A DNA stretch of 32,592 bases from Hyphomicrobiales bacterium (lineage in GTDB: Bacteria; Pseudomonadota; Alphaproteobacteria; Rhizobiales; Xanthobacteraceae). The first letter of the stretch is position 1; every line of letters begins with the position of its first letter. The position numbers were made by a program, and so were the translations under genes. The DNA is taken from contig JAFKKP010000317.1 in NCBI GenBank assembly GCA_017305515.1, positions 1-32,592 of the forward strand, in the 5' to 3' direction. Below the pieces are notes generated by a model. It worked only from the letters and a program-made list of their open reading frames with translations. It was not told the DNA's origin and made no database searches. Shown here one piece after another: positions 23,822 through 31,978 of this stretch.

Positions 23822-26665
23822 TTACGCCAATGCCTTCATCAGCGCGGCATCGATGGCCGCAAGGCCCTTGGCCACATCGCCCTTGATGTGGAGCCGCAGC
23901 GCGCGCCGCCCGCGTTCCGTCAGCACGCCGAAATCGCCGCGCGCCTGAGCCGCCGCGATGATTCCAAAGCTCGCCTTCTGACCGGGCGCATTGAGGTCTT
24001 TTGCCTCGTCCGCTGTGATCTGAATGAACACACCGTTGTTCGCCCCGCCCTTATAAGCCTGTCCTGTCGAGTGCAGAAACCGCGGGCCGAAACCGACACA
24101 GGTTGCGATACGCTTTGCGTCGCGGATCGCCATGCGCGCTTTCTGCAAGGCGGCGATATTGCCGTCGTTGCGGTCGAGATAGGCTAGCAGCGCCACATAG
24201 TCGTTCGCCTCAACGCGCGACAACTGCGCCTTGAGCCAAGAAGCCAGATCGTTTGCCGCTCCCGCCTTCCGCAGCACGGCTGCATTTTTGTCGTCGGCGA
24301 AAATCAATACATAGTTTTCTTCCGAAACAGGCGCTTCCGCAGGCAGCGAGCCGGATTTCTCGAACGCGGACGTCAGTTCGCGGGTTTTTATTTTTGCGGC
24401 TTCCACGTCGGGCTGATCGAACGGATTCACGCCCATCACCGCGCACGCAACCGCGGTCGCGATCTCAAACCGAAAAAATTCCTGTCCGATATGTTGAGGG
24501 CTCGTCACTTCAATGCGCACCACTGGATGACCGGTTTTTTCCAATTCGGCTAACGCGGCCTCGCGCGCTGGGTCTCCGTTCAGACGAAGATCGACAAAGA
24601 TCCGGTCGCTGCCGTAGTTTTTCGGCTGACCGATATCTTCGTCGGCAAGAGGAATAATCGCCTTGCCGTTCTTGCCGGTGGATTCGGCGATCAGCTGTTC
24701 GGCCCATGCGCCGAAATCGGCGATCTGTTCGGACGCGCTTAACGTCACCTTGTCGCGTCCGGCGCTGTGCGCGGCACCGAGGGCGAGGCCGAGCTGAATG
24801 CCGGGATTTTCCGCTGGCGGAACGTCGGCGCCGCATGCGCGTACCATCGATGCGGTGAGATCGAGAAACTTCGCGATATCCATTCCGGCCGCGGCCGCAG
24901 GTACGAGGCCGAACGGCGATAACACCGAATAGCGCCCGCCGATTGTAGGCTCGCCGTGGAAGATATGTGCGAAGTCGCGCGAAGTGGCGGTCTTCTCCAG
25001 CGACGATCCCGGATCGGTGACGGCGACGAAATGCCGTCCCGCTCTGTCTTTGAGTTTTTCGCGGGTGCGTGCGAAGAAATAATCCATCAGCGCGTTCGGC
25101 TCGGTGGTGCCGCCGGATTTGCTCGACACGATGAAGAGCGTCTTCTCCAGATCTATATTCGCGTCCATCCGGCTGACCTGCACGGGTACCGTGGAATCCA
25201 GAATATGCAATTTCGGAAATCCCGGCGCGGAGCCGATGGTCTTCGCTAGCACCTCCGGCCCGAGACTCGATCCGCCCATGCCGAGCACCACGGCATCCTT
25301 GAATCCCTCGCGCTTCACCCAATCGGCGAACGCCTGATATTTGGATAGCGATTTCTGCTCGCGTTCGACGACATCGAGCCAGCCGAGCCATTTGTCTTCG
25401 TCCTTGCCGGTCCAGACCGAGGTGTCGCGATTCCACAACGCGCGGCCTTTGCCGTGCAAAGCCCAGTCGGCGGAGAGCGTCTTGATCTCTTTTTCCAGGT
25501 CAGCGCCCAGCGACAGTTTCTGGCCGTCGAGTTGCGCGCCGAGGATTTTCGCACGCTTCTGCGCGACCGCACCGAGCAATTTGTCCGCAGCTTCGGCAAA
25601 CAGCTGAACGCCGTCGTCAACAAGACGCTCTGTAATCGCATCGAGCGAAATTCCGGCTTTTGCGATGTCGGCTAGCACACGTTCGGCGTCGGCAATATTT
25701 TCGTCGAGACTGTCGCGCGGCTTGCCGTGATCGCGGAATGCGTCGAGCGTTGTGGGCGGCACGGTATTGACCGTATCGCGGCCGATCAGTTCTTCGACAT
25801 ACAACACATCGCTATAGGCTTTGTTCTTCGTACCCGTGCTCGCCCACAACAGACGCTGCACGCGCGCGCCTTTGGCTGCGAGTTTCTTCCAGCGATCCGA
25901 CGCGATGACTGTCTTGTAGTGCTGATAGGCGAGCTTTGCGTTTGCAATCGCAGCCTTGCCTTTGAGCGACTCCAGATGTGCTTTCTGATCCTTGTCGTTC
26001 GCTGCGGCAATCTTGGCGTCGAGCTGCTTGTCGACTTCGACATCGATGCGGCTGACAAAAAAACTCGCGACGCTTGCGATCTTTTTCGGATCGCCGCCCT
26101 GGGCGAGAAATTTTTCCAGCCCCTTGATGTAGGCTTCGAGAACGTCCGCATAGACCTTCTGCGAAAATAGCAGCGTGATGTTGATGCTGACGCCTTGCGC
26201 TGTGAGATCTTCGATGGCGGGGAGGCCCTCCCTTGTGCCGGGGACTTTCACCATCAGATTGTCGCGCTTCACGTCGCGCCACAGCCTCAGCGCCTCGGCC
26301 AGCGTACCGGCGGTATCGCGTGCGAGATAGGGCGACACCTCAAGGCTCACATAACCGTCATCGCCGTGGAGGCTGTCGTATACCGGCCGCAGTACGTCCG
26401 CGGCATTCTGAATGTCTTCCACCGCGACGGCTTCGTACAATTCCGTGATCGGGCGGTCGCGCTCCTTCAGCAGTTTCGAGATCGCGCCGTCATATTCGTC
26501 ACCGCTGCCGATGGCCTTTTCAAAAATGGACGGATTGGACGTCACGCCCTTGACGCCGTCGCGCTCGATCAGCGCCTTGAGATCGCCCCTGGCGATAAAG
26601 CCGCGTGCGAGGAAATCGAGCCAGATCGCCTGGCCGTGTTTTTCGAGTTGCTTGACGGGATTCAT
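23822..26665 (-). CDS. tal-pgi: Bifunctional transaldolase / glucose-6-phosphate isomerase
   Basis: This 947-residue fusion joins a pentose-phosphate enzyme to a glycolytic one. The transaldolase half (about 1-370) has GVTSNPSIFEKAI (40-52) and the Schiff-base Lys140 in LMVKVPGT. The isomerase half (about 400-947) has GMGGSSLGPEVL, the phosphate-binding SSKSGGTTEPN and GGRYSVLSPFGLVPAAAAG. Tal-Pgi fusions are known in alphaproteobacteria and cyanobacteria. The product would interconvert sedoheptulose-7-P and glyceraldehyde-3-P with erythrose-4-P and fructose-6-P, and pass fructose-6-P to glucose-6-P. ATG 26665 is chosen because AAGG precedes it by 5-6 bases and MNPVKQLEKHGQ is the usual start; a 17-residue upstream extension is unlikely. 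The short-chain dehydrogenase gene follows on the same strand. Confidence 0.97.
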   Translation of the reverse strand: MNPVKQLEKHGQAIWLDFLARGFIARGDLKALIERDGVKGVTSNPSIFEKAIGSGDEYDGAISKLLKERDRPITELYEAVAVEDIQNAADVLRPVYDSLHGDDGYVSLEVSPYLARDTAGTLAEALRLWRDVKRDNLMVKVPGTREGLPAIEDLTAQGVSINITLLFSQKVYADVLEAYIKGLEKFLAQGGDPKKIASVASFFVSRIDVEVDKQLDAKIAAANDKDQKAHLESLKGKAAIANAKLAYQHYKTVIASDRWKKLAAKGARVQRLLWASTGTKNKAYSDVLYVEELIGRDTVNTVPPTTLDAFRDHGKPRDSLDENIADAERVLADIAKAGISLDAITERLVDDGVQLFAEAADKLLGAVAQKRAKILGAQLDGQKLSLGADLEKEIKTLSADWALHGKGRALWNRDTSVWTGKDEDKWLGWLDVVEREQKSLSKYQAFADWVKREGFKDAVVLGMGGSSLGPEVLAKTIGSAPGFPKLHILDSTVPVQVSRMDANIDLEKTLFIVSSKSGGTTEPNALMDYFFARTREKLKDRAGRHFVAVTDPGSSLEKTATSRDFAHIFHGEPTIGGRYSVLSPFGLVPAAAAGMDIAKFLDLTASMVRACGADVPPAENPGIQLGLALGAAHSAGRDKVTLSASEQIADFGAWAEQLIAESTGKNGKAIIPLADEDIGQPKNYGSDRIFVDLRLNGDPAREAALAELEKTGHPVVRIEVTSPQHIGQEFFRFEIATAVACAVMGVNPFDQPDVEAAKIKTRELTSAFEKSGSLPAEAPVSEENYVLIFADDKNAAVLRKAGAANDLASWLKAQLSRVEANDYVALLAYLDRNDGNIAALQKARMAIRDAKRIATCVGFGPRFLHSTGQAYKGGANNGVFIQITADEAKDLNAPGQKASFGIIAAAQARGDFGVLTERGRRALRLHIKGDVAKGLAAIDAALMKALA

Positions 26666-26851
26666 TGAGCCTTGATCTGCGCGGCGGGAGGTGAGGGGTT
26701 TGGGATGTATGCACATCTATAATGGCATCGGAAGGCCCGATGTGGCGTCCCGATCCGCATCATGCGAACCGGCCGGGTTGTTCCGAAAACGCCTGCGGCC
26801 TTCGACGATTTTCGGATTGATTTGCAGGTCTCGATTGAACAGCATCGCTCC

Positions 26852-27046
26852 ATGAGCAGTGAATCCGATTCATCGTCAGGCCTGCAAAAGCTGTTTCGCT
26901 GGGCGACGACACCGCCGCAGGCCTATGTCGTCTATGTGCTGGCGCTGATCGCCGTTTACGGCGTCACGTTCCTTGCCGGAACACTTGCGCCGAAAAAGCA
27001 TCTCACGCCGCCGGCCGATCAGGTTTCCGCTCCTGTCACGAAATGA
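26852..27046 (+). CDS. Small single-pass membrane protein, hypothetical
   Basis: This 64-residue protein starts at ATG 26852. It has a polar serine-rich N-terminus, the segment WATTPPQAYVVYVL, one transmembrane helix (about residues 25-46) and a short Lys/Pro-rich tail. There is no clear Shine-Dalgarno before 26852, and an in-frame ATG at 26762 also lacks one. The single hydrophobic segment and ordinary amino-acid composition favour a real gene. It is divergent from tal-pgi and lies 204 bases before the first YeeE/YedE gene. I do not recognise a family or function. Confidence 0.6.
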   Translation: MSSESDSSSGLQKLFRWATTPPQAYVVYVLALIAVYGVTFLAGTLAPKKHLTPPADQVSAPVTK

Positions 27047-27250
27047 TCCCAGATAGCTGCCGGTGAACGATTCCGCATAAATCGGGGAAGAATAATCTTC
27101 GCCGCCCTTGATTGCGGGGAGTAAATCCGTCTCTTTCCGAGCGAACCAGCGGAATTTCCTTATTAGTTTTAGGGACTTATGGACCGTTCCCTTGGCCAGG
27201 TCTACACACAGCCAATATTACAAGGCTCAAGTCACCCAAGGACGTCCGCC

Positions 27251-28300
27251 ATGCCCGACATTTCGATTTCCGCCGGTTTCCTGATCGGTCTCGCGTTCGG
27301 CGTGGTCGGCCTGTTGAGCGGCTTCTGCCTTCTGAGCAGCCTTCGCGACTGGTGGACGGCCGATGACGGCCGCAAGATTCGCAGCTACGCGCTGGCGCTC
27401 GCTGTCGCCATTGTCGGCACCCAGTTCGTTGCCGGTGCAGGATTGGTGGACATCGGCAAGTCGCTTTACCTCCAGCCGTCGTTCTCCGCGCCGCTGATGT
27501 TCTTCGGCGGCCTGCTGTTCGGCCTCGGCATGGTGCTGTCGAACGGCTGCGCGTCGCGTGCGGTCGTCCTCCTCGGCAAGGGCAACATTCGCTCTCTCGT
27601 TGTGCTCGTCATCATCGGCGTCACCGCGCAGATGACGCTGAAGGGCCTGTTTGCGCCCACGCGTCTCGCATTCCTGCAATGGACGCAGTTCACGCCGTCC
27701 GCCGTTTCTGCACCGGCATTGCTGTCGTCGCTCGGCGTTAGCGAGTCTATTGCCCGTATCGCCGTCACTCTGATCGCGGCAGGCGCGCTGTCGGTCTTCG
27801 CATTCTCGGATCGCCAGTTCCGCCGCTCCTACGGCCAGATCGCAGCCGGTCTTGCGGTCGGTTCGCTGGTCGTTGCCGGATGGCTTGCGACCGGCTGGCT
27901 CGGCGCCGACGAGTTCAATCCGAAACCCGCCACGTCGCTGACGTTCATTTCGCCGATTGCCGACACCGTTCAGTACGTCATGTTTTCGACCGGCCTGAGC
28001 CTGAACTTTGGCATCGCGCTCTTCGCCGGCGTGTTGACCGGAAGTGCCGCGACTGCGGTTCTCACAGGCCGCTTCCAGCTCGAGGGCTATACGTCGGCCG
28101 CTCACACCGCGCGTTCCATCTCAGGTGCAGTCCTGATGGGCAGCGGCGGCGCCATGGCTTACGGCTGCTCGATCGGACAGGGTCTCACCGGTCTGTCGAC
28201 ATTGGCGATGCCGTCGCTCGTTGCGGTCGCCGGTATTATCGCCGGTGCTGCGCTCGGTATTCGCCGCATCGTGGTTATTCCCGCGCTTGCGACGCGCTGA
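27251..28300 (+). CDS. YeeE/YedE family sulfur-compound transporter 1
   Basis: This 349-residue polytopic membrane protein starts at 27251 (AAGGA about 9 bases upstream). It has two halves of the YeeE/YedE (sulf_transp) type. The conserved cysteines that line the central path in the thiosulfate carrier TsuA/YeeE are present: Cys26 (LLSGFCLLSS), Cys100 (LSNGCASRAVVLLGKGN) and Cys306 (AMAYGCSIGQG). In that family, thiosulfate or related sulfane sulfur is passed along cysteines across the inner membrane. The exact substrate here is inferred. Two exported DsrE-like proteins follow in the same direction, and a second YeeE/YedE gene lies convergent to them. Confidence 0.92.
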   Translation: MPDISISAGFLIGLAFGVVGLLSGFCLLSSLRDWWTADDGRKIRSYALALAVAIVGTQFVAGAGLVDIGKSLYLQPSFSAPLMFFGGLLFGLGMVLSNGCASRAVVLLGKGNIRSLVVLVIIGVTAQMTLKGLFAPTRLAFLQWTQFTPSAVSAPALLSSLGVSESIARIAVTLIAAGALSVFAFSDRQFRRSYGQIAAGLAVGSLVVAGWLATGWLGADEFNPKPATSLTFISPIADTVQYVMFSTGLSLNFGIALFAGVLTGSAATAVLTGRFQLEGYTSAAHTARSISGAVLMGSGGAMAYGCSIGQGLTGLSTLAMPSLVAVAGIIAGAALGIRRIVVIPALATR

Positions 28301-28386
28301 GGCGATTTAATCCGCCATCCGCGATTGGCCATGCCGCGCGCGATGCGGTAGCCTGACGTCCATTCCTTAGCCGGGAACGGAATTCA

Positions 28387-28860
28387 ATGAATCGCCGCGC
28401 TTTGCTCGCTCACTTTTTTGCCGCCGGAACAGCCGTGTTTTTGGCCGGTTCAGCGTCCGCGCAATCGCCGCAGCCTGCGCGCAAGCCCGATCCCGACAAG
28501 CCGTTTGCCGAGCATTTTCTGGCGCTGCAACTTTCGGATTCAGATCCGAAGCGCCAGCGTCTCGTGCTGAGCGTGGCCAGCAACGTCCTGAAATTCTACG
28601 AGCCGGATAAAGTCGCCATCGAGGTCGTCGCCTTCGGTCCCGGCGTTTCGCTTCTCTTTGAAGAGAGCGAATTCCGTCCGCTGGTCGACAGCCTCGTCAC
28701 GCAGGGCGTGAAGTTCGATATTTGCGGCAACACGCTCGACACCATCGAGCGCGATACGGGCCGGCGCCCGAAGGCCAATCCGCACGCAAAGGAAGTCGGC
28801 ACCGGCGTCGCGCAACTGCTGATGCTCACCGAAAGCGGCTACACACTCGTTCGTCCATAG
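28387..28860 (+). CDS. Exported DsrE-like protein 1 (single cysteine)
   Basis: This 157-residue protein has a signal peptide (MNRRALLAHFFAAGTAVFLAGSASAQ); the RR could point to Tat export, but Sec is equally possible. The mature part has the DsrE/DsrF-like fold pattern: KVAIEVVAFGPGVSLL (about 75-90) and the only cysteine, Cys113, in VKFDICGNTLDTI. DsrE-type proteins carry persulfide sulfur on such a cysteine, but are usually cytoplasmic; here the export signal places it in the periplasm. It ends GYTLVRP, parallel to GWSYLKP in the next gene, showing that the pair are paralogues. The two genes are 11 bases apart and follow a sulfur transporter gene by 86 bases. Confidence 0.88.
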   Translation: MNRRALLAHFFAAGTAVFLAGSASAQSPQPARKPDPDKPFAEHFLALQLSDSDPKRQRLVLSVASNVLKFYEPDKVAIEVVAFGPGVSLLFEESEFRPLVDSLVTQGVKFDICGNTLDTIERDTGRRPKANPHAKEVGTGVAQLLMLTESGYTLVRP

Positions 28861-28871
28861 GAGATTTTCAA

Positions 28872-29324
28872 ATGCGTTATGTCTATTCGGCGATTGCGGC
28901 AATTTTGATGTCGCTCGCAGTTTCTTCATCTGGATTCTCCGCCGATGCCAAACCGCATCGCGTCGCCATTCAGGTCAACGCCAACGATCCGGCGGTGATG
29001 AATCTCGCGCTCAACAACGCGACCAACATCATGGAAGATTACAAGGCCAAGGGCGAAACGGTCGAAATTCAGATCGTCACTTACGGCCCCGGACTGAACA
29101 TGCTGCGCGACGATACGTCGCCGGTAAAAGATCGCCTGAAGCAGATCAGGGACGCGAGCTTTCCGTCCAAGATCGCTTATGCGGCCTGCAACAACACCAA
29201 GCAGGGCATGGAAAAACGCGAAGGCAAAACGATCACCATTGTGCCTGAAGCCGAACTCGTTCCGTCCGGCGCTGTGACGCTGATCGAGTTGCAGGAAAAA
29301 GGCTGGTCATATTTGAAGCCGTAG
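28872..29324 (+). CDS. Exported DsrE-like protein 2 (single cysteine)
   Basis: This 150-residue protein starts at ATG 28872, with AGGAG that overlaps the previous stop codon about 9 bases upstream. The signal peptide is MRYVYSAIAAILMSLAVSSSGFSA. The mature part shows EIQIVTYGPGLNMLRDD (about 65-81) and a single cysteine, Cys106, in IAYAACNNTKQGM, aligned with Cys113 of the upstream paralogue. The end reads GAVTLIELQEKGWSYLKP. Both proteins probably act together as periplasmic sulfur carriers or sinks, which is inference from family and context. The stop codon directly abuts the stop of the convergent second YeeE/YedE gene. Confidence 0.88.
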   Translation: MRYVYSAIAAILMSLAVSSSGFSADAKPHRVAIQVNANDPAVMNLALNNATNIMEDYKAKGETVEIQIVTYGPGLNMLRDDTSPVKDRLKQIRDASFPSKIAYAACNNTKQGMEKREGKTITIVPEAELVPSGAVTLIELQEKGWSYLKP

Positions 29325-30434
29325 TCACTCCGAGGGATTGTTGCGGCCGAGCAGGTTCGCCCAGCGGCGCTGCACAATGTCGCGCGGCGAACCGTCAACC
29401 AAGACCGCGATGCCGATGCGTGCGCCGAGCATCATCCCGCCCACGGCGAACGGCCACGACAGCGCGAGCACCGAGCCTGCGGTGATGCCCTGTCCGATGG
29501 TGCAGCCGCCGGCGAGAATTCCGCCGACGCCCATCAGCACGGCGCCGCCGAGATGACGGCGCATCTCGATGTCGTCGTCGAAAGCCTCCCACCGCAGTTC
29601 ATCCGCGCGCCATGCGGCGAGGAACGATCCGGCGGTGACACCGAACACGCTGGCGACGCCGAAGTCCGAAAAATTGGAAACATTCATCAGCGTCGCGAAC
29701 AATGCCTTTCCTATCGTGGAAACGAAGGTGAGGCTCTGCGGATTGATCGGCGCTGAAAATCCGTCGGTCAGCGATGTGGTCGCGATCCATCCCGCAACGA
29801 CGCCAAGGCCGAGCACGATGCCCGCCGACAACAGACGCGGCGCGCGGCGCAATCTGCGATCGCCGAGCGCGAGCGAACACAGCAAAAGTCCGGCAATCGC
29901 CGCGACCCCAATTCGCACGTCGCTGCCCAGCGCATGCGACGACAGCGACGCCATGTCCGACTGCACGCCGTCCGGCATCGCAATCGACAGATGTTCGAGA
30001 AATCCGATGCGGAAGCCGGACAACACGCCGCGCAGCGTCGCGTAAGCTGTTGCACCGAGAACGATGGTGACGACGAGGCCGCGCAGATCGCCCGAGCCGA
30101 GCCGCACCAGCGAGCCGAAGCCGCAGGTGCCTACCATCGCCATTCCGATTCCGAACATCAGGCTGCCGGTCGCAATCGCGACCACGGGGAGGGCGGGGGG
30201 CGTATAGGAAATTACGCTTGGGTCGAGCACACCGCCGAGGACGAGCGCCTGCGTTCCGATGATGGCGATGCCGAGCGCGAGGCCGAAGATGCGGAGCCTG
30301 CGGGAATCTCCGCCCATCAGAGCGTCTTCGACGGCACCGAACGAGCACAGCCTGGCATGGCGGACGGCGAAGCCGGCGGCGATGCCGATTAGTAATCCAC
30401 ATAAAGCGGGCATCCACGCCAGCAGCACTTGCAC
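29325..30434 (-). CDS. YeeE/YedE family sulfur-compound transporter 2 (SoxT-like)
   Basis: This 369-residue polytopic membrane protein starts at GTG 30434, supported by GGGAGAG about 7 bases upstream. It has the family motifs HARLCSFGAVEDALMGGD (Cys30), MVGTCGFGSLVRLGSGDLRG (Cys104) and LAGGCTIGQGITAGS (Cys311), so all three channel cysteines are present. The HARLCSFGA form is closer to the SoxT/YeeE branch than its neighbour with FCLLSSL. It lies directly downstream of the ArsR-family and thioredoxin genes, as soxT does in several Sox loci. It likely imports thiosulfate or another sulfane-sulfur compound for the relay proteins encoded beside it. Confidence 0.92.
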   Translation of the reverse strand: MQVLLAWMPALCGLLIGIAAGFAVRHARLCSFGAVEDALMGGDSRRLRIFGLALGIAIIGTQALVLGGVLDPSVISYTPPALPVVAIATGSLMFGIGMAMVGTCGFGSLVRLGSGDLRGLVVTIVLGATAYATLRGVLSGFRIGFLEHLSIAMPDGVQSDMASLSSHALGSDVRIGVAAIAGLLLCSLALGDRRLRRAPRLLSAGIVLGLGVVAGWIATTSLTDGFSAPINPQSLTFVSTIGKALFATLMNVSNFSDFGVASVFGVTAGSFLAAWRADELRWEAFDDDIEMRRHLGGAVLMGVGGILAGGCTIGQGITAGSVLALSWPFAVGGMMLGARIGIAVLVDGSPRDIVQRRWANLLGRNNPSE

Positions 30435-30498
30435 GCAACTCTCCCGGTCGTTCCCCTTTGCGCAGCGAACAGCTTCGCACGGCTTTCGCGCGCGGGGA

Positions 30499-30870
30499 TT
30501 ACTTTTTTGCCGCCGGCGGCGCGCAGAAGATGTCGTACACCACCGAGATCACGCGCCGCACGTCTTCGTTCGCGAGGCTGTAATAGATCGTCTTGCCGTC
30601 GCGCCGCGTATCCACCATGCCGTCGTAGCGCAGCCGCGCCAGTTGCTGCGACACCGCCGATTGCCGCATCGACAGGATGTTTTCCAGTTCCGTCACCGAG
30701 CGTTCGCGCTCGGCCAGAAGACACAAGAGCAGCAGGCGGTTTTCGTGCGACAGGGCTTTCAGGAAATTGCTGGCCTTGCGCGCCTTGCGCATCAACAGAT
30801 CGAGCTCGGGCGAGTATTCCGCGCCGTCGCGCAGTTCGGTCTCGATTTCCGATGAGATGATGGACGTCAT
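30499..30870 (-). CDS. ArsR-family two-cysteine transcriptional regulator (SoxR/SqrR/BigR-like)
   Basis: This 123-residue winged-helix repressor has the helix-turn-helix at about residues 57-82 (SVTELENILSMRQSAVSQQLARLR) and the wing TRRDGKTIYYSLAN. It lacks the ELCVCDL metal site of arsenic sensors. It has exactly two cysteines, Cys50 (in helix 2, LLLLCLLAE) and Cys116 (in the last helix, VYDIFCAPP), 66 residues apart. This is the same separation as Cys41 and Cys107 of the persulfide sensor SqrR, and BigR has the same arrangement. In those proteins reactive sulfur links the cysteines by a tetrasulfide bridge and releases DNA. It lies between the SoxS- and SoxT-like genes on the same strand. 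A likely operator lies upstream of the operon. Confidence 0.92.
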   Translation of the reverse strand: MTSIISSEIETELRDGAEYSPELDLLMRKARKASNFLKALSHENRLLLLCLLAERERSVTELENILSMRQSAVSQQLARLRYDGMVDTRRDGKTIYYSLANEDVRRVISVVYDIFCAPPAAKK

Positions 30871-30891
30871 GGCGTTTCGCTCGATGCGTTG

Positions 30892-31287
30892 TCAGATGCG
30901 ATTGGTTTCAGGCGTAATTGCCGCGGTGATTTTCGCTGCGAGTTCGTCGAGCCGCCCCCAGAATGCGTCGTCGCTGGCAAATCCCTCGATGCGGCCGATC
31001 TCGCGGCCTTTATCGACGACCACAAATGTTGGCGTGTAGCGCACCGGCGATTGAAGGGTGACGCCGCTCGCGGACTGGCGATCCACATCGACACGGCGCA
31101 GCGGCAGGACTTTCGCCTCCGCCGTCTTGTCGTAGAGCGAGCCGACATCGCGTTCCCAGCGCAGGCAATAGATGCAACTGCGGCTCTCGAACATCAGCAG
31201 CTCCGCCGCGCGCGCCTTCACCGGCAGCATCGCTGCGGCTGCGAGCACGGCCATCAACAAAATGTTTGAAGCTGTTTTGCGGAACAT
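30892..31287 (-). CDS. Exported thioredoxin-fold protein with CIYC motif (SoxS-like)
   Basis: About 131 residues from ATG 31287, which starts a signal peptide (MFRKTASNILLMAVLAAAAMLPVKARA). The mature domain is a thioredoxin fold with redox motif Cys38-Ile-Tyr-Cys41 (ESRSCIYCLRWERDVG) and the cis-Pro segment RYTPTFVVVDKGREIG. This resembles SoxS, the periplasmic thioredoxin that keeps Sox proteins reduced, and its place before an ArsR-family gene mirrors soxRS. There is no Shine-Dalgarno before 31287 and the palindrome at 31295-31316 ends 8 bases upstream, so the mRNA may be leaderless or very short-leadered. An alternative ATG at 31296 falls inside the palindrome. The much longer open frame upstream is antisense to the divergent gene and is not used. 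Confidence 0.85.
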   Translation of the reverse strand: MFRKTASNILLMAVLAAAAMLPVKARAAELLMFESRSCIYCLRWERDVGSLYDKTAEAKVLPLRRVDVDRQSASGVTLQSPVRYTPTFVVVDKGREIGRIEGFASDDAFWGRLDELAAKITAAITPETNRI

Positions 31288-31294
31288 GTGATAC

Positions 31295-31316
31295 ATATAA
31301 ACGAATTCGCATATAT
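31295..31316. promoter_or_regulatory. AT-rich palindromic operator candidate in the divergent SoxS/SoxW promoter region
   Basis: ATATA-nn-CGAA-TTCG-nn-TATAT is a 22-bp inverted repeat with 9 of 11 base pairs matched, centred between 31305 and 31306. ArsR-family repressors bind such AT-rich dyads. It lies 8 bases before the SoxS-like start and 40 bases before the SoxW-like start, so one bound repressor could block both directions. The ArsR-family gene sits in the leftward operon, which would give autorepression. Confidence 0.55.
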
Positions 31317-31356
31317 CTGCCAGAGCCCACAGCTGCTGGTTTTGCCGAGGGTGCCG

Positions 31357-31947
31357 ATGCCGGATTTCAAAAAACTCCAACTGACCCGGCGCGATGCGCT
31401 TGCGATGACCGGCGCGGGGCTGCTGTCGCTGCGCGCGATGCCTGCATGGGCTGCGGCGAAACTCGGCGACGACGGCATCTATCACATGGACTGGTATCTG
31501 GAGAGCTTTCTCGATCTGTCCGAGGATCTTGCGGGTGCGACCGCGAAGGGAAAACGTTTCGCGGTGATGTGGGGCATGAAAGGCTGTCCCGGCTGCAAGC
31601 GAATGCACGAATCCTACATGGCCGACCCAAAAGTCGAAGCCTATATCCGCGACAATTTTGAAATCCTGCATCTGAATTTTCTTGGTTCGCGCGAGGTGAC
31701 TGATTTCGACGGGAAGAAACTGCCGGAAAAACCGTTCAGCGCGACTTACGACGTCAAGGGCACGCCGGTGATCCAGTTCTTTCCCGAAAAGGCCGACGGC
31801 CTTGCCGCGCTGAAAGGTCAGGCGCGCGAAGTTTTCCGCATGACCGGCCTGCCGGAGAAGAACGAGTTTCTCGCTATGTTCCGTTACGTCCGCGAGAAGG
31901 CTTACGAGCAGTCGCAGTTTCCCGACTGGTTCAAGAAGCAGGTGTAA
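31357..31947 (+). CDS. Tat-type exported thioredoxin-fold protein (SoxW-like)
   Basis: This 196-residue protein starts at ATG 31357 with GAGGG 6 bases upstream. The N-terminus has a twin-arginine motif followed by a hydrophobic core (LTRRDALAMTGAGLLSLRAMPAWA), suggesting export by Tat. The mature protein is thioredoxin-like, with Cys77-Pro-Gly-Cys80 (MWGMKGCPGCKRMHESYM) and the cis-Pro segment VKGTPVIQFFPEK. SoxW in sulfur-oxidising bacteria is such a periplasmic thioredoxin. No soxV/ccdA electron donor is in the window. It is divergent from the SoxS-like gene and followed 31 bases later by a GDCCVxC protein, so these two may be co-transcribed. Confidence 0.88.
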   Translation: MPDFKKLQLTRRDALAMTGAGLLSLRAMPAWAAAKLGDDGIYHMDWYLESFLDLSEDLAGATAKGKRFAVMWGMKGCPGCKRMHESYMADPKVEAYIRDNFEILHLNFLGSREVTDFDGKKLPEKPFSATYDVKGTPVIQFFPEKADGLAALKGQAREVFRMTGLPEKNEFLAMFRYVREKAYEQSQFPDWFKKQV

Positions 31948-31978
31948 TTCTCCTTTCCGATTTTCAGAAGGCCTTGGC

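Noticed and set aside
22942..23886. 314-residue plus-strand open frame
   Set aside because: It is antisense to the short-chain dehydrogenase, which has all catalytic motifs.
24510..25436. 308-residue minus-strand frame inside tal-pgi
   Set aside because: It overlaps the isomerase half in another frame and is extremely arginine-rich.
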